Shown: positions 8,332 to 18,623 of the stretch, piece by piece | Layout: each line of letters opens with the position of its first letter | How positions within the stretch are numbered: the stretch's first letter is position 1 | NCBI GenBank assembly: GCA_030427205.1 | Contig: JAUHXC010000028.1 | Location: 62,001 to 126,000, forward strand | Source: a bacterium | GTDB lineage: Bacteria > Myxococcota_A > Bradymonadia > UBA7976 > UBA1532 | Direction: 5' to 3' | DNA length: 64,000 bases | The notes under the pieces: generated by a model | Told to the model about the DNA's origin: nothing | Seen by the model: only the letters and a program-made list of their open reading frames with translations | The model's database searches: none | Position numbers and translations under genes: made by a program

Positions 8332-8404
8332 GGTCTCCTCCTCGGACGTCGGGGCGCCGCGGTCGGCGGCGGGTATGGGTTCGGGTTCACTGGGAAAGGG
8401 GGCG

Positions 8405-9055
8405 CTACTCGGCGAGGATGTAGGCCGAGTCGACGCGGCGGTGCACCTCGCCGTCGGGGTCTTCGAAGATCAGCTCGATCTCCAGCTCGTACTCGCCGGG
8501 CTGCTCGGCGACGACCTCGCCGCGCAGGATCGCGGCCTCGCACCCGCGCAGGATGCCGTGGTCGATCGCGCCGAACGGGTCGGTGAAGATCTCGCCGACG
8601 GCGATCTCGACGCCCTCGACGCCACGATCGGCGTCGACGAAGGGGCGGGTCGGCGGCTCTTCGAGCAGCTGCGGCAGCACCGGCGAGTCATCGGCGCTGT
8701 GGTCGTCGGCCTGCATCGGCCCGATGCGGATCCCGGCGTCGAGGGGGTAGACCCGCACGGTGGCATACGCCGCCTCGAGGTCGGTGTGGTGCAGGCGACC
8801 GACCGTGAGGACGAAGGACGCGGCGCCCGGCGCGACGAGCGGGTCGCCCCAGAGGTCGACGATCTGGATGAGCTCGGGGTCGTCGGCGGGCAGCCAGGGG
8901 TGCGGGCCCTCGTCGCCCTGCACGCACATCGACCAGTAGCCGTCGAGGGCGTGGGCATAGGGGCTCGGCATGCCCTCTTCGGGCTCTTCGGGCTCCTGAT
9001 TGCAGGCGGACACGGCGGCGCTCAAGGCGCACAGGCACAGCAGACGACGCAACAT
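8405..9055 (-). CDS. Envelope lipoprotein, 216 aa, unknown
   Basis: Begins MLRRLLCLCALSAAVSAC with lipobox Cys at residue 18, then an acidic stretch (NQEPEEPEEG) and a roughly 190-residue acidic, beta-rich domain with no named motif. Two Cys in the mature part (WSMC and LRGC) could pair. ATG follows GGAGAG. It is first gene of a probable two-gene operon with the 7678-8331 lipoprotein, which matches it in size and general beta-sandwich pattern. The conserved promoter element at 9187-9217 lies about 130 bp upstream, linking it to the sigma/CHAT/S8 module. A structural or substrate role in the envelope is inference. Confidence 0.82.
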   Translation of the reverse strand: MLRRLLCLCALSAAVSACNQEPEEPEEGMPSPYAHALDGYWSMCVQGDEGPHPWLPADDPELIQIVDLWGDPLVAPGAASFVLTVGRLHHTDLEAAYATVRVYPLDAGIRIGPMQADDHSADDSPVLPQLLEEPPTRPFVDADRGVEGVEIAVGEIFTDPFGAIDHGILRGCEAAILRGEVVAEQPGEYELEIELIFEDPDGEVHRRVDSAYILAE

Positions 9056-9186
9056 CGCTCATCTCTCCGGGTCGTGGTGCGGAGAGCCATCGGTGGCTCA
9101 TGGGTTCATGGCTTCGATGACACCCGCTCGGACGGTCGGGCGTCTCACGGGCGCGCTGCCATTGCCGCGGCATCCCGTCTCGCCTG

Positions 9187-9217
9187 CCTCTATGGGCGGC
9201 GCCGACGGGATCTGACA
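9187..9217 (-). promoter_or_regulatory. Putative sigma-factor promoter P3 (TGTCAGA-N16-CATAGAGG)
   Basis: Minus-strand TGTCAGA, 16 bases, CATAGAGG, identical in both boxes and spacing to P1 at 1495-1525. The flank is similar too (GAAAAAAACGCA upstream and GCATGTCAGA across the -35). The match reaches well beyond the two hexamers, which argues for a real promoter rather than chance. It precedes the two-lipoprotein operon 9055-7678. Confidence 0.72.
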
Positions 9218-9283
9218 TGCGCGTTGCGTTTTTTTCGGTCGCGCCCGAATCGGGTCGGTCTCGAGGCGCGCCGACGGGCCGGT

Positions 9284-11677
9284 TCAGCCCTCGTAGGGCG
9301 AGACGTAGTCGGCCATGACCGCCCGCGGGCCGACGTCGTCGAAGTCGACCACCAGCCGGATCTTGGGGCCGCGGCGCACCTCGACGACGGTGCCGACCCC
9401 CAGGTTGCCGTGGTAGACCTTCATGCCCGCCCGCCAGCCGCCGCCTGCGCCGCCCATGGTGTAGTCGGGGGCCGGCGCGTCGCTGTACAGCGCCTCTTCG
9501 CGCGCCTTCTCGTACTCCTCCCGCGCCCGCTGGGCCCGCTTGGAGATCGGCCCCCGGGCGTATCCGCCGCCGCCGAAGCGCCCCGACGAGCGGCGGCGGC
9601 GCATGGGCGGGGGCTCGGGCTGGAACTGCGCCTCGACCGCGTCGGCGGGCAGCTCCTTGAGGAACCGGCTGGGGGTATTGCGCCGGGTCTCGGCGAACGA
9701 GCGCCGCTCGCGGGCCCAGGTGAGGAAGAGGCGCTGGCGGGCGCGGGTGATGGCCACGTAACACAGCCGCCGCTCCTCTTCGATCTTGTCGTCGTCGTCC
9801 AGCGAGCGGTGGTGCGGGAAGAGGCCCTCTTCGAGGCCCATGAGAAACACCACCGGGAACTCCAGGCCCTTGGCGGCGTGCACCGTCATCAGCGAGACCG
9901 CGCCCAGGCCGGTATCGGCCACGTCCACCTCGCTGATGAGCTTCACCTGCTCCATGTATGCGGCGAGGCTCGGCGGGCGGCGCTTGCCGTCGAGGCCGCT
10001 CGACAGCAGCCCCGCCGGGCCGCCGGCGGTCTCGAAGTCACCGAGGGCTTCGAGCAGGCGCAGCACGTTCTCCAAGCGCTGGCGGTCCTGCTCGCCGCCG
10101 CGGGCGCTCACCTCGAGGTCGGGCAGGAAGCCGGCGTCGATCAGCGTCTTCTGCACCCGCTGGGCCGGGCCGAGGCCGTCTTTGGGGTGGCCGTCGTCGT
10201 CCAGCTCTTCGCGGTATTGATCGAGCACGTCGAGGAAGCGGCGCACGCCCGTCGCCGCCTTGCCGCGCAGCTTGCCCCGGTCGAGGGCCGGGCGCACCGA
10301 CTCCCACAGCGAGCCGTCGCGGCCGGCGGCGAAGTTGGACAGCTTCTCCAAGCTCTTGGGGCCGATGCCGCGGGAGGGCGTATTGACCGCCCGGCGGAAG
10401 GCGACCTCGTCGTGCGGGTTGACGAGCAGCCGCACGTAGGCCAGCGCGTCGCGCACCTCGGCCCGATCGTAGAACGAGCGCCCGCGCACCACCGTGTGCG
10501 GCACGCCCATCAGCCGCAGGTTCTCTTCGACGCCCAGCGAGAGGTGGTTGGCCCGCATCAGGACGGCGATCTCGCCCGGCGCGACGCCTTCTTGCCGGCA
10601 GAGCTGGGTGATGCGCCCGGCGACCCAGCGGGCCTCGCCGCGGCCCTCGGCGGCCTCGTGCAGCTCGAGGCGCATGCCGTCGGTGGCCTCGGTCCACAGG
10701 TTCTTGCCCAGGCGGCGGCGGTTGTTGGCGATGACCTCGTTGGCCGCGTCGAGGATGTGCCGGTGGCTGCGGTAGTTCTGCTCGAGGCGCACCACCTTGG
10801 CGGTGGGGTACTCCTCGGGGAACTGCAGGATGTTCTCCACCTCGGCCCCGCGCCAGCCGTAGATCGACTGGTCGTCGTCGCCCACCACGAAGAGGTTGGC
10901 GCCGGGGCCCTCGGCGCCGGGCGGCGCGAGCAGCTTGAGCCAGCGGTACTGCGCGGCGTTGGTGTCCTGGAACTCGTCGACGAGCAGCCAGCGCCAGCGG
11001 CGGCGGTACATCTCGGCGACGTGGATCTCGGCGGCCATCAGCTCGGCGGGGCGCACGATGAGGTCGCCGAAGTCGAAGGCGTCGGCCCGCTCGAGCAGGT
11101 CGTCGTAGTCGGCGCCGAGCCGCGGGCCGTCGAGCTTGCTGGCGAAGTCGACCGGCAGCACCGCCGCCGCGGCCCCTTCGCCGGCGTTCTTGGCCTCGTC
11201 GAGCGCCCGGCGCACCACCTTGGCCTCGGCCACCTTCAGGTCGACCCGCTGGATGGACGCCGCCTCGCGGATCATCGCGATCTGGTCGCTGTCGTCGTAG
11301 ATCGTGAAGCCCTGGCTGCGCCCGAACCACGGGGCGTGGCGCCGCAGGAAGCGGGCGCCGAGCGCGTGGAAGGTCGAGATCTGCAAAGGCGGCGGGCGGT
11401 CGAGGCCGAGGATGGCGCAGACCCGCTCGCGCATCTCGCGGGCGGCGCGGTTGGTGAAGGTCAGCGCGAGGATGCTCTCGGGCTCGGCGCCTTCGGCCAG
11501 CAGCCGGGCGATGCGCCGGGTGACGACCCGGGTCTTGCCGCTGCCGGCGCCGGCCAGCAGGAGCAGCGGGCCCGCGTCGTGCAGCACCGCGTCGCGCTGG
11601 ATCGGGTTGAGGTCGGCCAGCGCGTCGGGGATCTCGCTCTGGGGGGGCTGGCCCCAGCCGGTCGGGGTCTGCTTCAC
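9284..11677 (-). CDS. pcrA: ATP-dependent DNA helicase PcrA/UvrD
   Basis: A superfamily 1A 3'-5' helicase of 797 residues, a usual length for UvrD/PcrA. Motifs in order: LNPIQRDAV (Q motif), LAGAGSGKT (Walker A), LTFTNRAA (Ia), LLVDEFQDTN (II), GDDDQSIYGWRGA (III), RLEQNYRS (IV), LMTVHAAKGLEFPVV (V) and CYVAITRAR (VI). The C-terminal tail ends in a Tudor-like segment (HGNLGVGTVVEV) as in PcrA, which binds RNA polymerase in transcription-coupled repair. It starts with GTG after GGAG, 7 bp behind glmS, so it is the last gene of a glmU-glmS-pcrA unit. pcrA versus uvrD is a naming choice. Confidence 0.95.
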   Translation of the reverse strand: MKQTPTGWGQPPQSEIPDALADLNPIQRDAVLHDAGPLLLLAGAGSGKTRVVTRRIARLLAEGAEPESILALTFTNRAAREMRERVCAILGLDRPPPLQISTFHALGARFLRRHAPWFGRSQGFTIYDDSDQIAMIREAASIQRVDLKVAEAKVVRRALDEAKNAGEGAAAAVLPVDFASKLDGPRLGADYDDLLERADAFDFGDLIVRPAELMAAEIHVAEMYRRRWRWLLVDEFQDTNAAQYRWLKLLAPPGAEGPGANLFVVGDDDQSIYGWRGAEVENILQFPEEYPTAKVVRLEQNYRSHRHILDAANEVIANNRRRLGKNLWTEATDGMRLELHEAAEGRGEARWVAGRITQLCRQEGVAPGEIAVLMRANHLSLGVEENLRLMGVPHTVVRGRSFYDRAEVRDALAYVRLLVNPHDEVAFRRAVNTPSRGIGPKSLEKLSNFAAGRDGSLWESVRPALDRGKLRGKAATGVRRFLDVLDQYREELDDDGHPKDGLGPAQRVQKTLIDAGFLPDLEVSARGGEQDRQRLENVLRLLEALGDFETAGGPAGLLSSGLDGKRRPPSLAAYMEQVKLISEVDVADTGLGAVSLMTVHAAKGLEFPVVFLMGLEEGLFPHHRSLDDDDKIEEERRLCYVAITRARQRLFLTWARERRSFAETRRNTPSRFLKELPADAVEAQFQPEPPPMRRRRSSGRFGGGGYARGPISKRAQRAREEYEKAREEALYSDAPAPDYTMGGAGGGWRAGMKVYHGNLGVGTVVEVRRGPKIRLVVDFDDVGPRAVMADYVSPYEG

Positions 11678-11684
11678 GCGGCTC

Positions 11685-13514
<1,830 letters not shown>

Positions 13515-13520
13515 ATCTGC

Positions 13521-14984
13521 TCAGTCCTTTCGTTCGCCGGCGGCCTCGGCCTTCGCCTCGGCCTCTGCCGCCAGCCGCGCCCGGCGGCGCTCGGCCCAGC
13601 CGGCGATGTTCGCCTGCCGCGGACGGCTGAGGGCGAGGGCGTCGGCGGGCACGTCCTGGGTGATGGTGCTGCCCGCGCCGACGAAGGCCCCGTCGCCGAT
13701 GGTGACCGGGGCCACCAGCTGGCTGTCGGAGCCGATGAACGCGCCCGCGCCGATGTCGGTGCGGAACTTGTTCACCCCGTCGTAGTTGCAGGTGATGGTG
13801 CCGGCGCCGATGTTGGCCCCCGGCCCCACCCGGGCGTCGCCCAGGTAGCTGAGGTGGCTCGCCTTGGCGCCCGCTTCGAGGGTCGCCTTCTTGGTCTCGA
13901 CGAAATTGCCCACCTTCACCTTGTCGTGCAGCACGGTGCCCACCCTCAGACGGGCGAAGGGGCCGACCTGACACCCGGCGCCGACGTGGGCCTGGTCGAT
14001 GTGGCTCTGGCCCTTGATGTGCGCGCCGTGCTCGATGCGGCTGTCGCTGATGCGGCAGCCCTGCTCGATGTGGCAGCCGGGGCCGATGAAGGTCTGACCG
14101 AGCAGCGACACGTCGGGCTCGATGACCGTATCGGGGCCGACCTCGACGCCGGCGTGCAGGGTGACCCGCGCCGGATCGATCAGGGTGACCCCGTCGCGCA
14201 TGAGCTGCGCCCGCAGCCGGCGCTGCATGCGCTGCTCGGCGTCGGCCAGATCGACGCGGTCGTTGACCCCGCAGGCGTCGGCGGCGGCCTCGCCGTCGAG
14301 CACGAGGCACGCGGTGCCCCGGCCCTGCTCGGCGGCGGCGGCGACGATGTCGGTGAGATAGTACTCGCCCTGCGCGTTGTCGCTGCCGAGCTGGCCGAGG
14401 GTCTCGAAGAGGAAGCGCGCGTCGGCCCGGTAGACGCCCACGTTGACCCGGTCGATGGCCCGAATGGCGTCGGAGGCATCGCGGTACTCGGTGATGCGCA
14501 CCAGCCGCCCGTTCTCTTCGACCAGCCGCCCGTAGGCCGCCGGATCGTCGAGCCGCATGCCGAGCACGCCCACCGCCGCGTCGCCGGTGACCGCGTCGAG
14601 GGCGGCGATGGTCGCGGTCGACAGGGTCGGCACGTCGCCGGAGAGGATGAAGACGTCGCCGTCGAAGTCTTCCAGCGCCGCCCGGGCGCAGAGCACCGCG
14701 TGGGCCGTGCCCAGCTGCTCGGCCTGCACCGCCACCTCGAGCGGCGCGTCGGGGAAGGTCGCCCGCAGCGACGCCTCGACCCGTTCGCGCTGATGGCCCA
14801 GCACGACCACCACCCGCTCGGCGCCCAGCTCGAGCGCGCTCTGCACCGGATAGTCGATCATCGGCCGCCCCGCGACGGGGTGCAGCACCTTGATCGTCGC
14901 CGAGCGCATGCGGGTGCCCAGGCCGGCGGCCATGATCACCACCGCCTTGGCGCGATCGGATGAGTTGTCGTCGGGTCGAGCCAC
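13521..14984 (-). CDS. glmU: Bifunctional UDP-GlcNAc pyrophosphorylase / GlcN-1-P acetyltransferase
   Basis: GlmU, 487 residues. The N-terminal nucleotidyltransferase domain carries MAAGLGTRMRS, IKVLHPVAGRPM and LSGDVPTL. The C-terminal left-handed beta-helix of hexapeptide repeats includes GVEVGPDTVIEPD and KVKVGNFVETKKA, then CNYDGVNKFRT with the acetyl-CoA site. The GTG start at 14984 follows GGAGG and gives a normal length; longer frames upstream lack a ribosome binding site. First gene of the glmU-glmS-pcrA unit, with a sigma-70-like promoter at 15015-15044. The tail after the beta-helix is Ala/Glu/Lys-rich and probably disordered. Confidence 0.96.
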   Translation of the reverse strand: MARPDDNSSDRAKAVVIMAAGLGTRMRSATIKVLHPVAGRPMIDYPVQSALELGAERVVVVLGHQRERVEASLRATFPDAPLEVAVQAEQLGTAHAVLCARAALEDFDGDVFILSGDVPTLSTATIAALDAVTGDAAVGVLGMRLDDPAAYGRLVEENGRLVRITEYRDASDAIRAIDRVNVGVYRADARFLFETLGQLGSDNAQGEYYLTDIVAAAAEQGRGTACLVLDGEAAADACGVNDRVDLADAEQRMQRRLRAQLMRDGVTLIDPARVTLHAGVEVGPDTVIEPDVSLLGQTFIGPGCHIEQGCRISDSRIEHGAHIKGQSHIDQAHVGAGCQVGPFARLRVGTVLHDKVKVGNFVETKKATLEAGAKASHLSYLGDARVGPGANIGAGTITCNYDGVNKFRTDIGAGAFIGSDSQLVAPVTIGDGAFVGAGSTITQDVPADALALSRPRQANIAGWAERRRARLAAEAEAKAEAAGERKD

Positions 14985-15014
14985 CGCCGCCTCCGCTGAA
15001 CGTGCGTCCGGTGG

Positions 15015-15044
15015 TGTATCGCCAATCCGTCGGAGATCTGTCAA
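15015..15044 (-). promoter_or_regulatory. Sigma-70-like promoter for glmU operon
   Basis: On the minus strand a perfect TTGACA (15039-15044), an 18-base spacer, then GATACA (15015-15020). It lies about 30 bp before the glmU GTG. It is one of few perfect -35 hexamers in intergenic DNA here. Confidence 0.6.
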
Positions 15045-15130
15045 TGGTCCCGCCGCGATACGGCTCGAAGGGCGAGGGGTCGGCGACCCGCAGCGCCGCC
15101 GGGGCATCCCATGCCCGCCAGAGGCTGGAA

Positions 15131-15160
15131 TTGCCCATCACCGCCGTCGCGGAGTACAAT
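15131..15160 (+). promoter_or_regulatory. Sigma-70-like promoter for ilvE
   Basis: TTGCCC (15131-15136), an 18-base spacer, TACAAT (15155-15160), the best -10 match in the region. It lies 80 bp before the ilvE ATG and is divergent from the glmU promoter. Confidence 0.55.
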
Positions 15161-15239
15161 CCGGCCGCCGAGTCGGAGCGCTCCCGAAACGGGCGGCGGG
15201 GGCCCGACACTCGATCCCCGGAGCGCAAAGGAGCGGCCC

Positions 15240-16181
15240 ATGACACTCACGGCGAAGAAACTGTGGATGGACGGGGAGATCATCCCCTTCGAGCAGGCGC
15301 GGGTCCACGTGCTGACCCACACCCTGCACTACGGTTACGGCGTCTTCGAGGGCATCCGGGCCTACAAGCGCAGCGGCGGCGAGAGCCACGTCTTCCGGCT
15401 CCGGGAGCACGTCGACCGGCTCTTCGAGAGCGCGCACATCCTCGGGCTCGACATGCCCTTCAGCCGCGGCGAGATCGCCGAGGCGTGCATCGAGGTGCTC
15501 AAGGCCAACGACTTCGACGAGGCCTACCTGCGCCCGATCGCCTTCCTCGGCGACGAGGCGATGGGCCTCGGCGCCCTGGGCAACAAGGTGCACGTCGCCA
15601 TCGCCACCTGGAAGTGGGGGGCCTACCTGGGCGACGAGGGGCTCAAGAACGGAATCCGTTGCAAGATCAGCAGCTTCAGCCGGATGCACGTCAACGTGAA
15701 CATGGTGAAGGGAAAGATCTGCGGGCAGTATGTCAACAGTGTCATAGCCAAGCGCGAGGTCATGAAGGCCGGCTACGACGAGGCGATCATGCTCGATACC
15801 AACGGCTACGTCTCCGAGTGCACCGGCGAGAACCTGTTCATGGTCAAGAACGGGCGGATCGTGACCGCGCCCTACGGCGGCAGCATCCTCGGCGGCATCA
15901 CCCGCGATACGGTGCTGGCGCTGGCGGCTGACCTCGATGTCGCGGTCGAGCAGCGCCTGTTCACCCGCGACGAACTCTATGTCGCCGACGAGATCTTCCT
16001 CTGCGGCACCGCCGCCGAGGTCACCCCGGTGCGCGAGGTGGACGATCGGCGCATCGGCACCGGGCGGCCGGGCGAGATAACCTCCCGGGTTTCCGAGGCT
16101 TTCTTCGATGTGGTGCGCGGCGCGACCCCGGCGCACCCCGAGTGGCGCCAGACCTACCTCGATCCCCGCCCGGGGGCCTGA
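15240..16181 (+). CDS. ilvE: Branched-chain amino acid aminotransferase
   Basis: Class IV PLP-dependent aminotransferase, 313 residues, for the last step of Leu, Ile and Val synthesis. Visible: HYGYGVFEGIRAY near the N-terminus; the likely Schiff-base lysine Lys159 in KGKICGQYVNS, where E. coli IlvE has its PLP lysine before GGNYLSS; and GYVSECTGENLFMV, the cofactor phosphate-binding and active-site Glu region. The start is set by AAGGAG ahead of ATG 15240; a longer frame upstream lacks a signal. Monocistronic, divergent from glmU. The Fic-fold gene follows after 80 bp. Confidence 0.95.
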   Translation: MTLTAKKLWMDGEIIPFEQARVHVLTHTLHYGYGVFEGIRAYKRSGGESHVFRLREHVDRLFESAHILGLDMPFSRGEIAEACIEVLKANDFDEAYLRPIAFLGDEAMGLGALGNKVHVAIATWKWGAYLGDEGLKNGIRCKISSFSRMHVNVNMVKGKICGQYVNSVIAKREVMKAGYDEAIMLDTNGYVSECTGENLFMVKNGRIVTAPYGGSILGGITRDTVLALAADLDVAVEQRLFTRDELYVADEIFLCGTAAEVTPVREVDDRRIGTGRPGEITSRVSEAFFDVVRGATPAHPEWRQTYLDPRPGA

Positions 16182-16261
16182 CCCCCAACAAGCGCCGGCC
16201 GGCACGAATCCTGCTTCTTCGTCGAGGGCCCATTCACGCCCCGCCGACCGAGGAGGCCGCC

Positions 16262-17011
16262 GTGCCGCGAGGAACCGAGTTCATCCGCGCTCTCGAGAAC
16301 CATCGAACCGAGATGCTGGCCCACCGCCAGCCCGAGCCTGCGCCGCTCTCGCCTCGCCTGATGCTCTCCTGGATCCACCACGACAACATGCTGGAAGGCA
16401 AGCTCTTCCGCCCGGCCGAGGTCGTGCAGGCGCTGCGCGAGAACGACGATCAGCTCGACAAGTACCTGCACCCGCTGATGTGTCGCATCCGCCGCTATCG
16501 GGACACCATCGACTACATCTGGCACCGGGCCCACGAGGGCGCCGGCGCGGTCGATCTCGATACGCTCAAGGAGATCCACCGCCGGCTGACCCCGGCGCCC
16601 AAGGATCGCGGCGGGCTCTACCGGCGCACCTCGCCGGTGCACCGGGACTACTTCCAGAAGATCTGCGGCGCCGACAAGGTGCCCTACAACCTGCGCAAGC
16701 TCTTCGACCAGATCGGCTCGGAGTACGACGAGGCTTGCGATCCGGTGCGGTTCGCCGCCGACGTGCACCACAAGCTGATGCACGTCTATCCCTTCCGGCG
16801 CAACCCGGGCACCACCGCCCGCCTCTTCACCAACCTGCTGCTGCTCTCCCGCGGTTACCCGCCCCTGATCATCACCTGCGATCAGCGCGACGCCTACTAC
16901 AAGGCGCTGGCCCACCCCGAGTCGGGCAACCTCACCGAGCTCTTCGCCGACGCCATCGAGCTGCTGCTCGAGCGGGCCGGCGGCCACAAGGGCCTGCTGC
17001 GGGCCGCCTGA
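16262..17011 (+). CDS. Fic-fold protein with degenerate active-site motif
   Basis: 249 residues with Fic/Doc architecture. The N-terminal helix has SWIHHDNMLEGKLF, matching the Fic inhibitory/flap segment (SxxIEGN-like), and the core reads HHKLMHVYPFRRNPGTTARLF then NLLLLSRGYPPLII. Active Fic AMP-transferases need HPFx(D/E)GN(G/K)R. Here the aligned stretch is Tyr176-PFRRNPGT: Tyr for the catalytic His, Arg for the metal-binding Asp/Glu and Pro for the Asn. Flanking residues are well kept, so decay looks selective. GTG start after GAGGAGG. Either non-catalytic, or using a changed chemistry with His174. No toxin/antitoxin partner gene is adjacent. Confidence 0.83.
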   Translation: MPRGTEFIRALENHRTEMLAHRQPEPAPLSPRLMLSWIHHDNMLEGKLFRPAEVVQALRENDDQLDKYLHPLMCRIRRYRDTIDYIWHRAHEGAGAVDLDTLKEIHRRLTPAPKDRGGLYRRTSPVHRDYFQKICGADKVPYNLRKLFDQIGSEYDEACDPVRFAADVHHKLMHVYPFRRNPGTTARLFTNLLLLSRGYPPLIITCDQRDAYYKALAHPESGNLTELFADAIELLLERAGGHKGLLRAA

Positions 17012-17135
17012 GCCGACTTTCGGCGCACCCCCTCCCCGACAGCGGCCGGAGCCTCGACGGCTCCAGACGGCGCGCTGGCCCCCTCTACGGTCATTCTGGC
17101 GGCAAATGAATCCACGGCGGGGTCCGGCTGCGACC

Positions 17136-17714
17136 TCAGTCCCTGGTCCACAGCTCGTCGAGCACCGACTGCGCCACCGTGCTGCAGCGGGTGCCGGTCA
17201 GCGTCTGCGACAGCGCCGCGGGGTCGAGCTGCGCCGCCCGCGCGCGGGTGATGGTGAAGCGGGCGTGCGGGGTCGGGGTGCGCTTCTGGTCGTAGCGCCC
17301 GCTGCGGTTGCGGGTGACGGCGGTGTCGAGGTCGAAGAAGACCAGCGTGATGCGGTCGAGCTCGCGGCGCTCGTCGAACAGCGCCTTGGCCCCGGCGCTG
17401 GCCTCGAGCCGGCCGGTGAGCAGCCAGCGGGTGCCCTCGCACACCGCCCGGTCGCGCTGGGTGGGCTCGACGGGCCGCATGAACCAGATCTCGACCCCCT
17501 TCTGCTGCAGCTTGACCTGCTCGGTCGGGTCGCGCTGGTCGCCGACGACGGAGTAGATGCCCAGGTGGCGCTGCACCGCGGCGAGCACCACCCGGTCGCG
17601 GCGGGCCGCGTCGGCCGACGCCGGCGCCAGCAGGGGCAACGCCAGCGACGCGACGAGCAGAGCCAACGCCGGGCGCCCGCTCAGGGCGCGGGCGAAGACG
17701 ACCGCACGGGGCAT
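17136..17714 (-). CDS. Secreted protein, 192 aa, unknown
   Basis: An N-terminal signal peptide (ALALLVASLALPLLAPASADA) precedes an about 150-residue mature domain with two Cys (RAVCEGTRW and TGTRCSTVAQ) and mixed alpha/beta pattern. No family recognised. The start is uncertain: Met at 17714 gives a compact signal peptide, but Met codons at 17741 and 17753 are also possible; none has a good Shine-Dalgarno. It is divergent from the beta-barrel gene at 17748, leaving almost no space for separate promoters. Confidence 0.75.
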   Translation of the reverse strand: MPRAVVFARALSGRPALALLVASLALPLLAPASADAARRDRVVLAAVQRHLGIYSVVGDQRDPTEQVKLQQKGVEIWFMRPVEPTQRDRAVCEGTRWLLTGRLEASAGAKALFDERRELDRITLVFFDLDTAVTRNRSGRYDQKRTPTPHARFTITRARAAQLDPAALSQTLTGTRCSTVAQSVLDELWTRD

Positions 17715-17747
17715 GATAAAGCGAGCGAATCGGGGTAGCATCTCGGC

Positions 17748-18611
17748 ATGCACGCGTCAGGTCTCCATCGATCGAGCGTGGCCCGCCGGCCGCGCAGTTG
17801 CTCTCGTCGCCTCCGCCGAGCGGGCCTCGCCGGGCTCGTCGCCCTGGTCAGCGCGCTCGCGGCGTCTCCCGCCATCGCGGCCGACGCCGCCGATCGCCTC
17901 GATCGGGAGCGCATCCGCTCGGGGGTCTGGATCGGGCCGTCGGTGATCAACGGCCTGATGCAGCTGCGCACCGACGCGGCGGCCTCGGACACCTCCATCG
18001 ACTACCTGCCGGCGGTCGACCTCGGCGTCGAGCTGTGGCCCGCCCCCGAGATCGGCCTGGTGCTCGCCGCCGAGCTGGGCACGGGCGCCTCGATCACGGT
18101 GCCGTTCGAAGAGCAGACCGTCGCTGTCGACTACAACCTCTACCGCTTCGAAGCCGCCGGGCGCTACCGATGGTACTTCGGTCCGCGCAGCGGCGCACCC
18201 TCGCTGATGATGCACGGCGGGCTGCGCGGGCGCTACCAGACGGTTCAGGAGCAGCGGCCGATCTCGGCGCTCGTCGAGCGGGCGGTGGTCGGGCCCGAGG
18301 CCGGGCTGTCCTTCGCCTGGCCGGTGGTCGGCGATCGGGTGTGGTTCCGGCTCGGCGGGCGGGCCGGGCTGCCGTTCTTCGTGCGCGAGCCGGGGGACGA
18401 CTCGGGGCAGGTGGCCGGCGGCTTCACCTTCGGGGCCGGGCTCGACGTGGCGGTGCGCGTCGTCGGCGGCTGGTACGTGCAGCTGTCGGGCGACATGTAC
18501 GACGAAGAGCTCGACTTCGACGGCGACGGCACCCGCGCCTCGGGGGTCAGCGGCGCGCGGACCCACGATCGCTACCTCTCGGGCGGGCTGGCGGTGCGCT
18601 ACGCGCTGTGA
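17748..18611 (+). CDS. Probable outer-membrane beta-barrel protein
   Basis: 287 residues. An Arg-rich N-region and hydrophobic core (GLAGLVALVSALAA) form a signal peptide ending near AIA. The mature part shows alternating hydrophobic strands with aromatic girdle residues (LYRFEAAGRYRWYFG, GGWYVQLSGDMYD) and ends in LAVRYAL, a beta-signal-like C-terminus. Gly-rich turns and calcium-type acidic loops (DFDGDGT) separate strands. There is no Shine-Dalgarno; TAGCAT lies exactly 6 nt before the ATG, so a leaderless mRNA is likely. A porin-like or structural outer-membrane role is inference. Confidence 0.8.
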   Translation: MHASGLHRSSVARRPRSCSRRLRRAGLAGLVALVSALAASPAIAADAADRLDRERIRSGVWIGPSVINGLMQLRTDAAASDTSIDYLPAVDLGVELWPAPEIGLVLAAELGTGASITVPFEEQTVAVDYNLYRFEAAGRYRWYFGPRSGAPSLMMHGGLRGRYQTVQEQRPISALVERAVVGPEAGLSFAWPVVGDRVWFRLGGRAGLPFFVREPGDDSGQVAGGFTFGAGLDVAVRVVGGWYVQLSGDMYDEELDFDGDGTRASGVSGARTHDRYLSGGLAVRYAL

Positions 18612-18623
18612 GCGCCGCGGCGG

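Noticed and set aside
13960..14000. Fifth copy of the TGTCAG promoter element (TGTCAG on the minus strand near 13970)
   Set aside because: No CATAG box at 16 bases and it lies inside glmU.
17012..17135. Hairpin GGAGCC/GGCTCC near 17050 as a terminator
   Set aside because: Only 6 bp of stem and no T-run. Possible but too weak to list as a feature.
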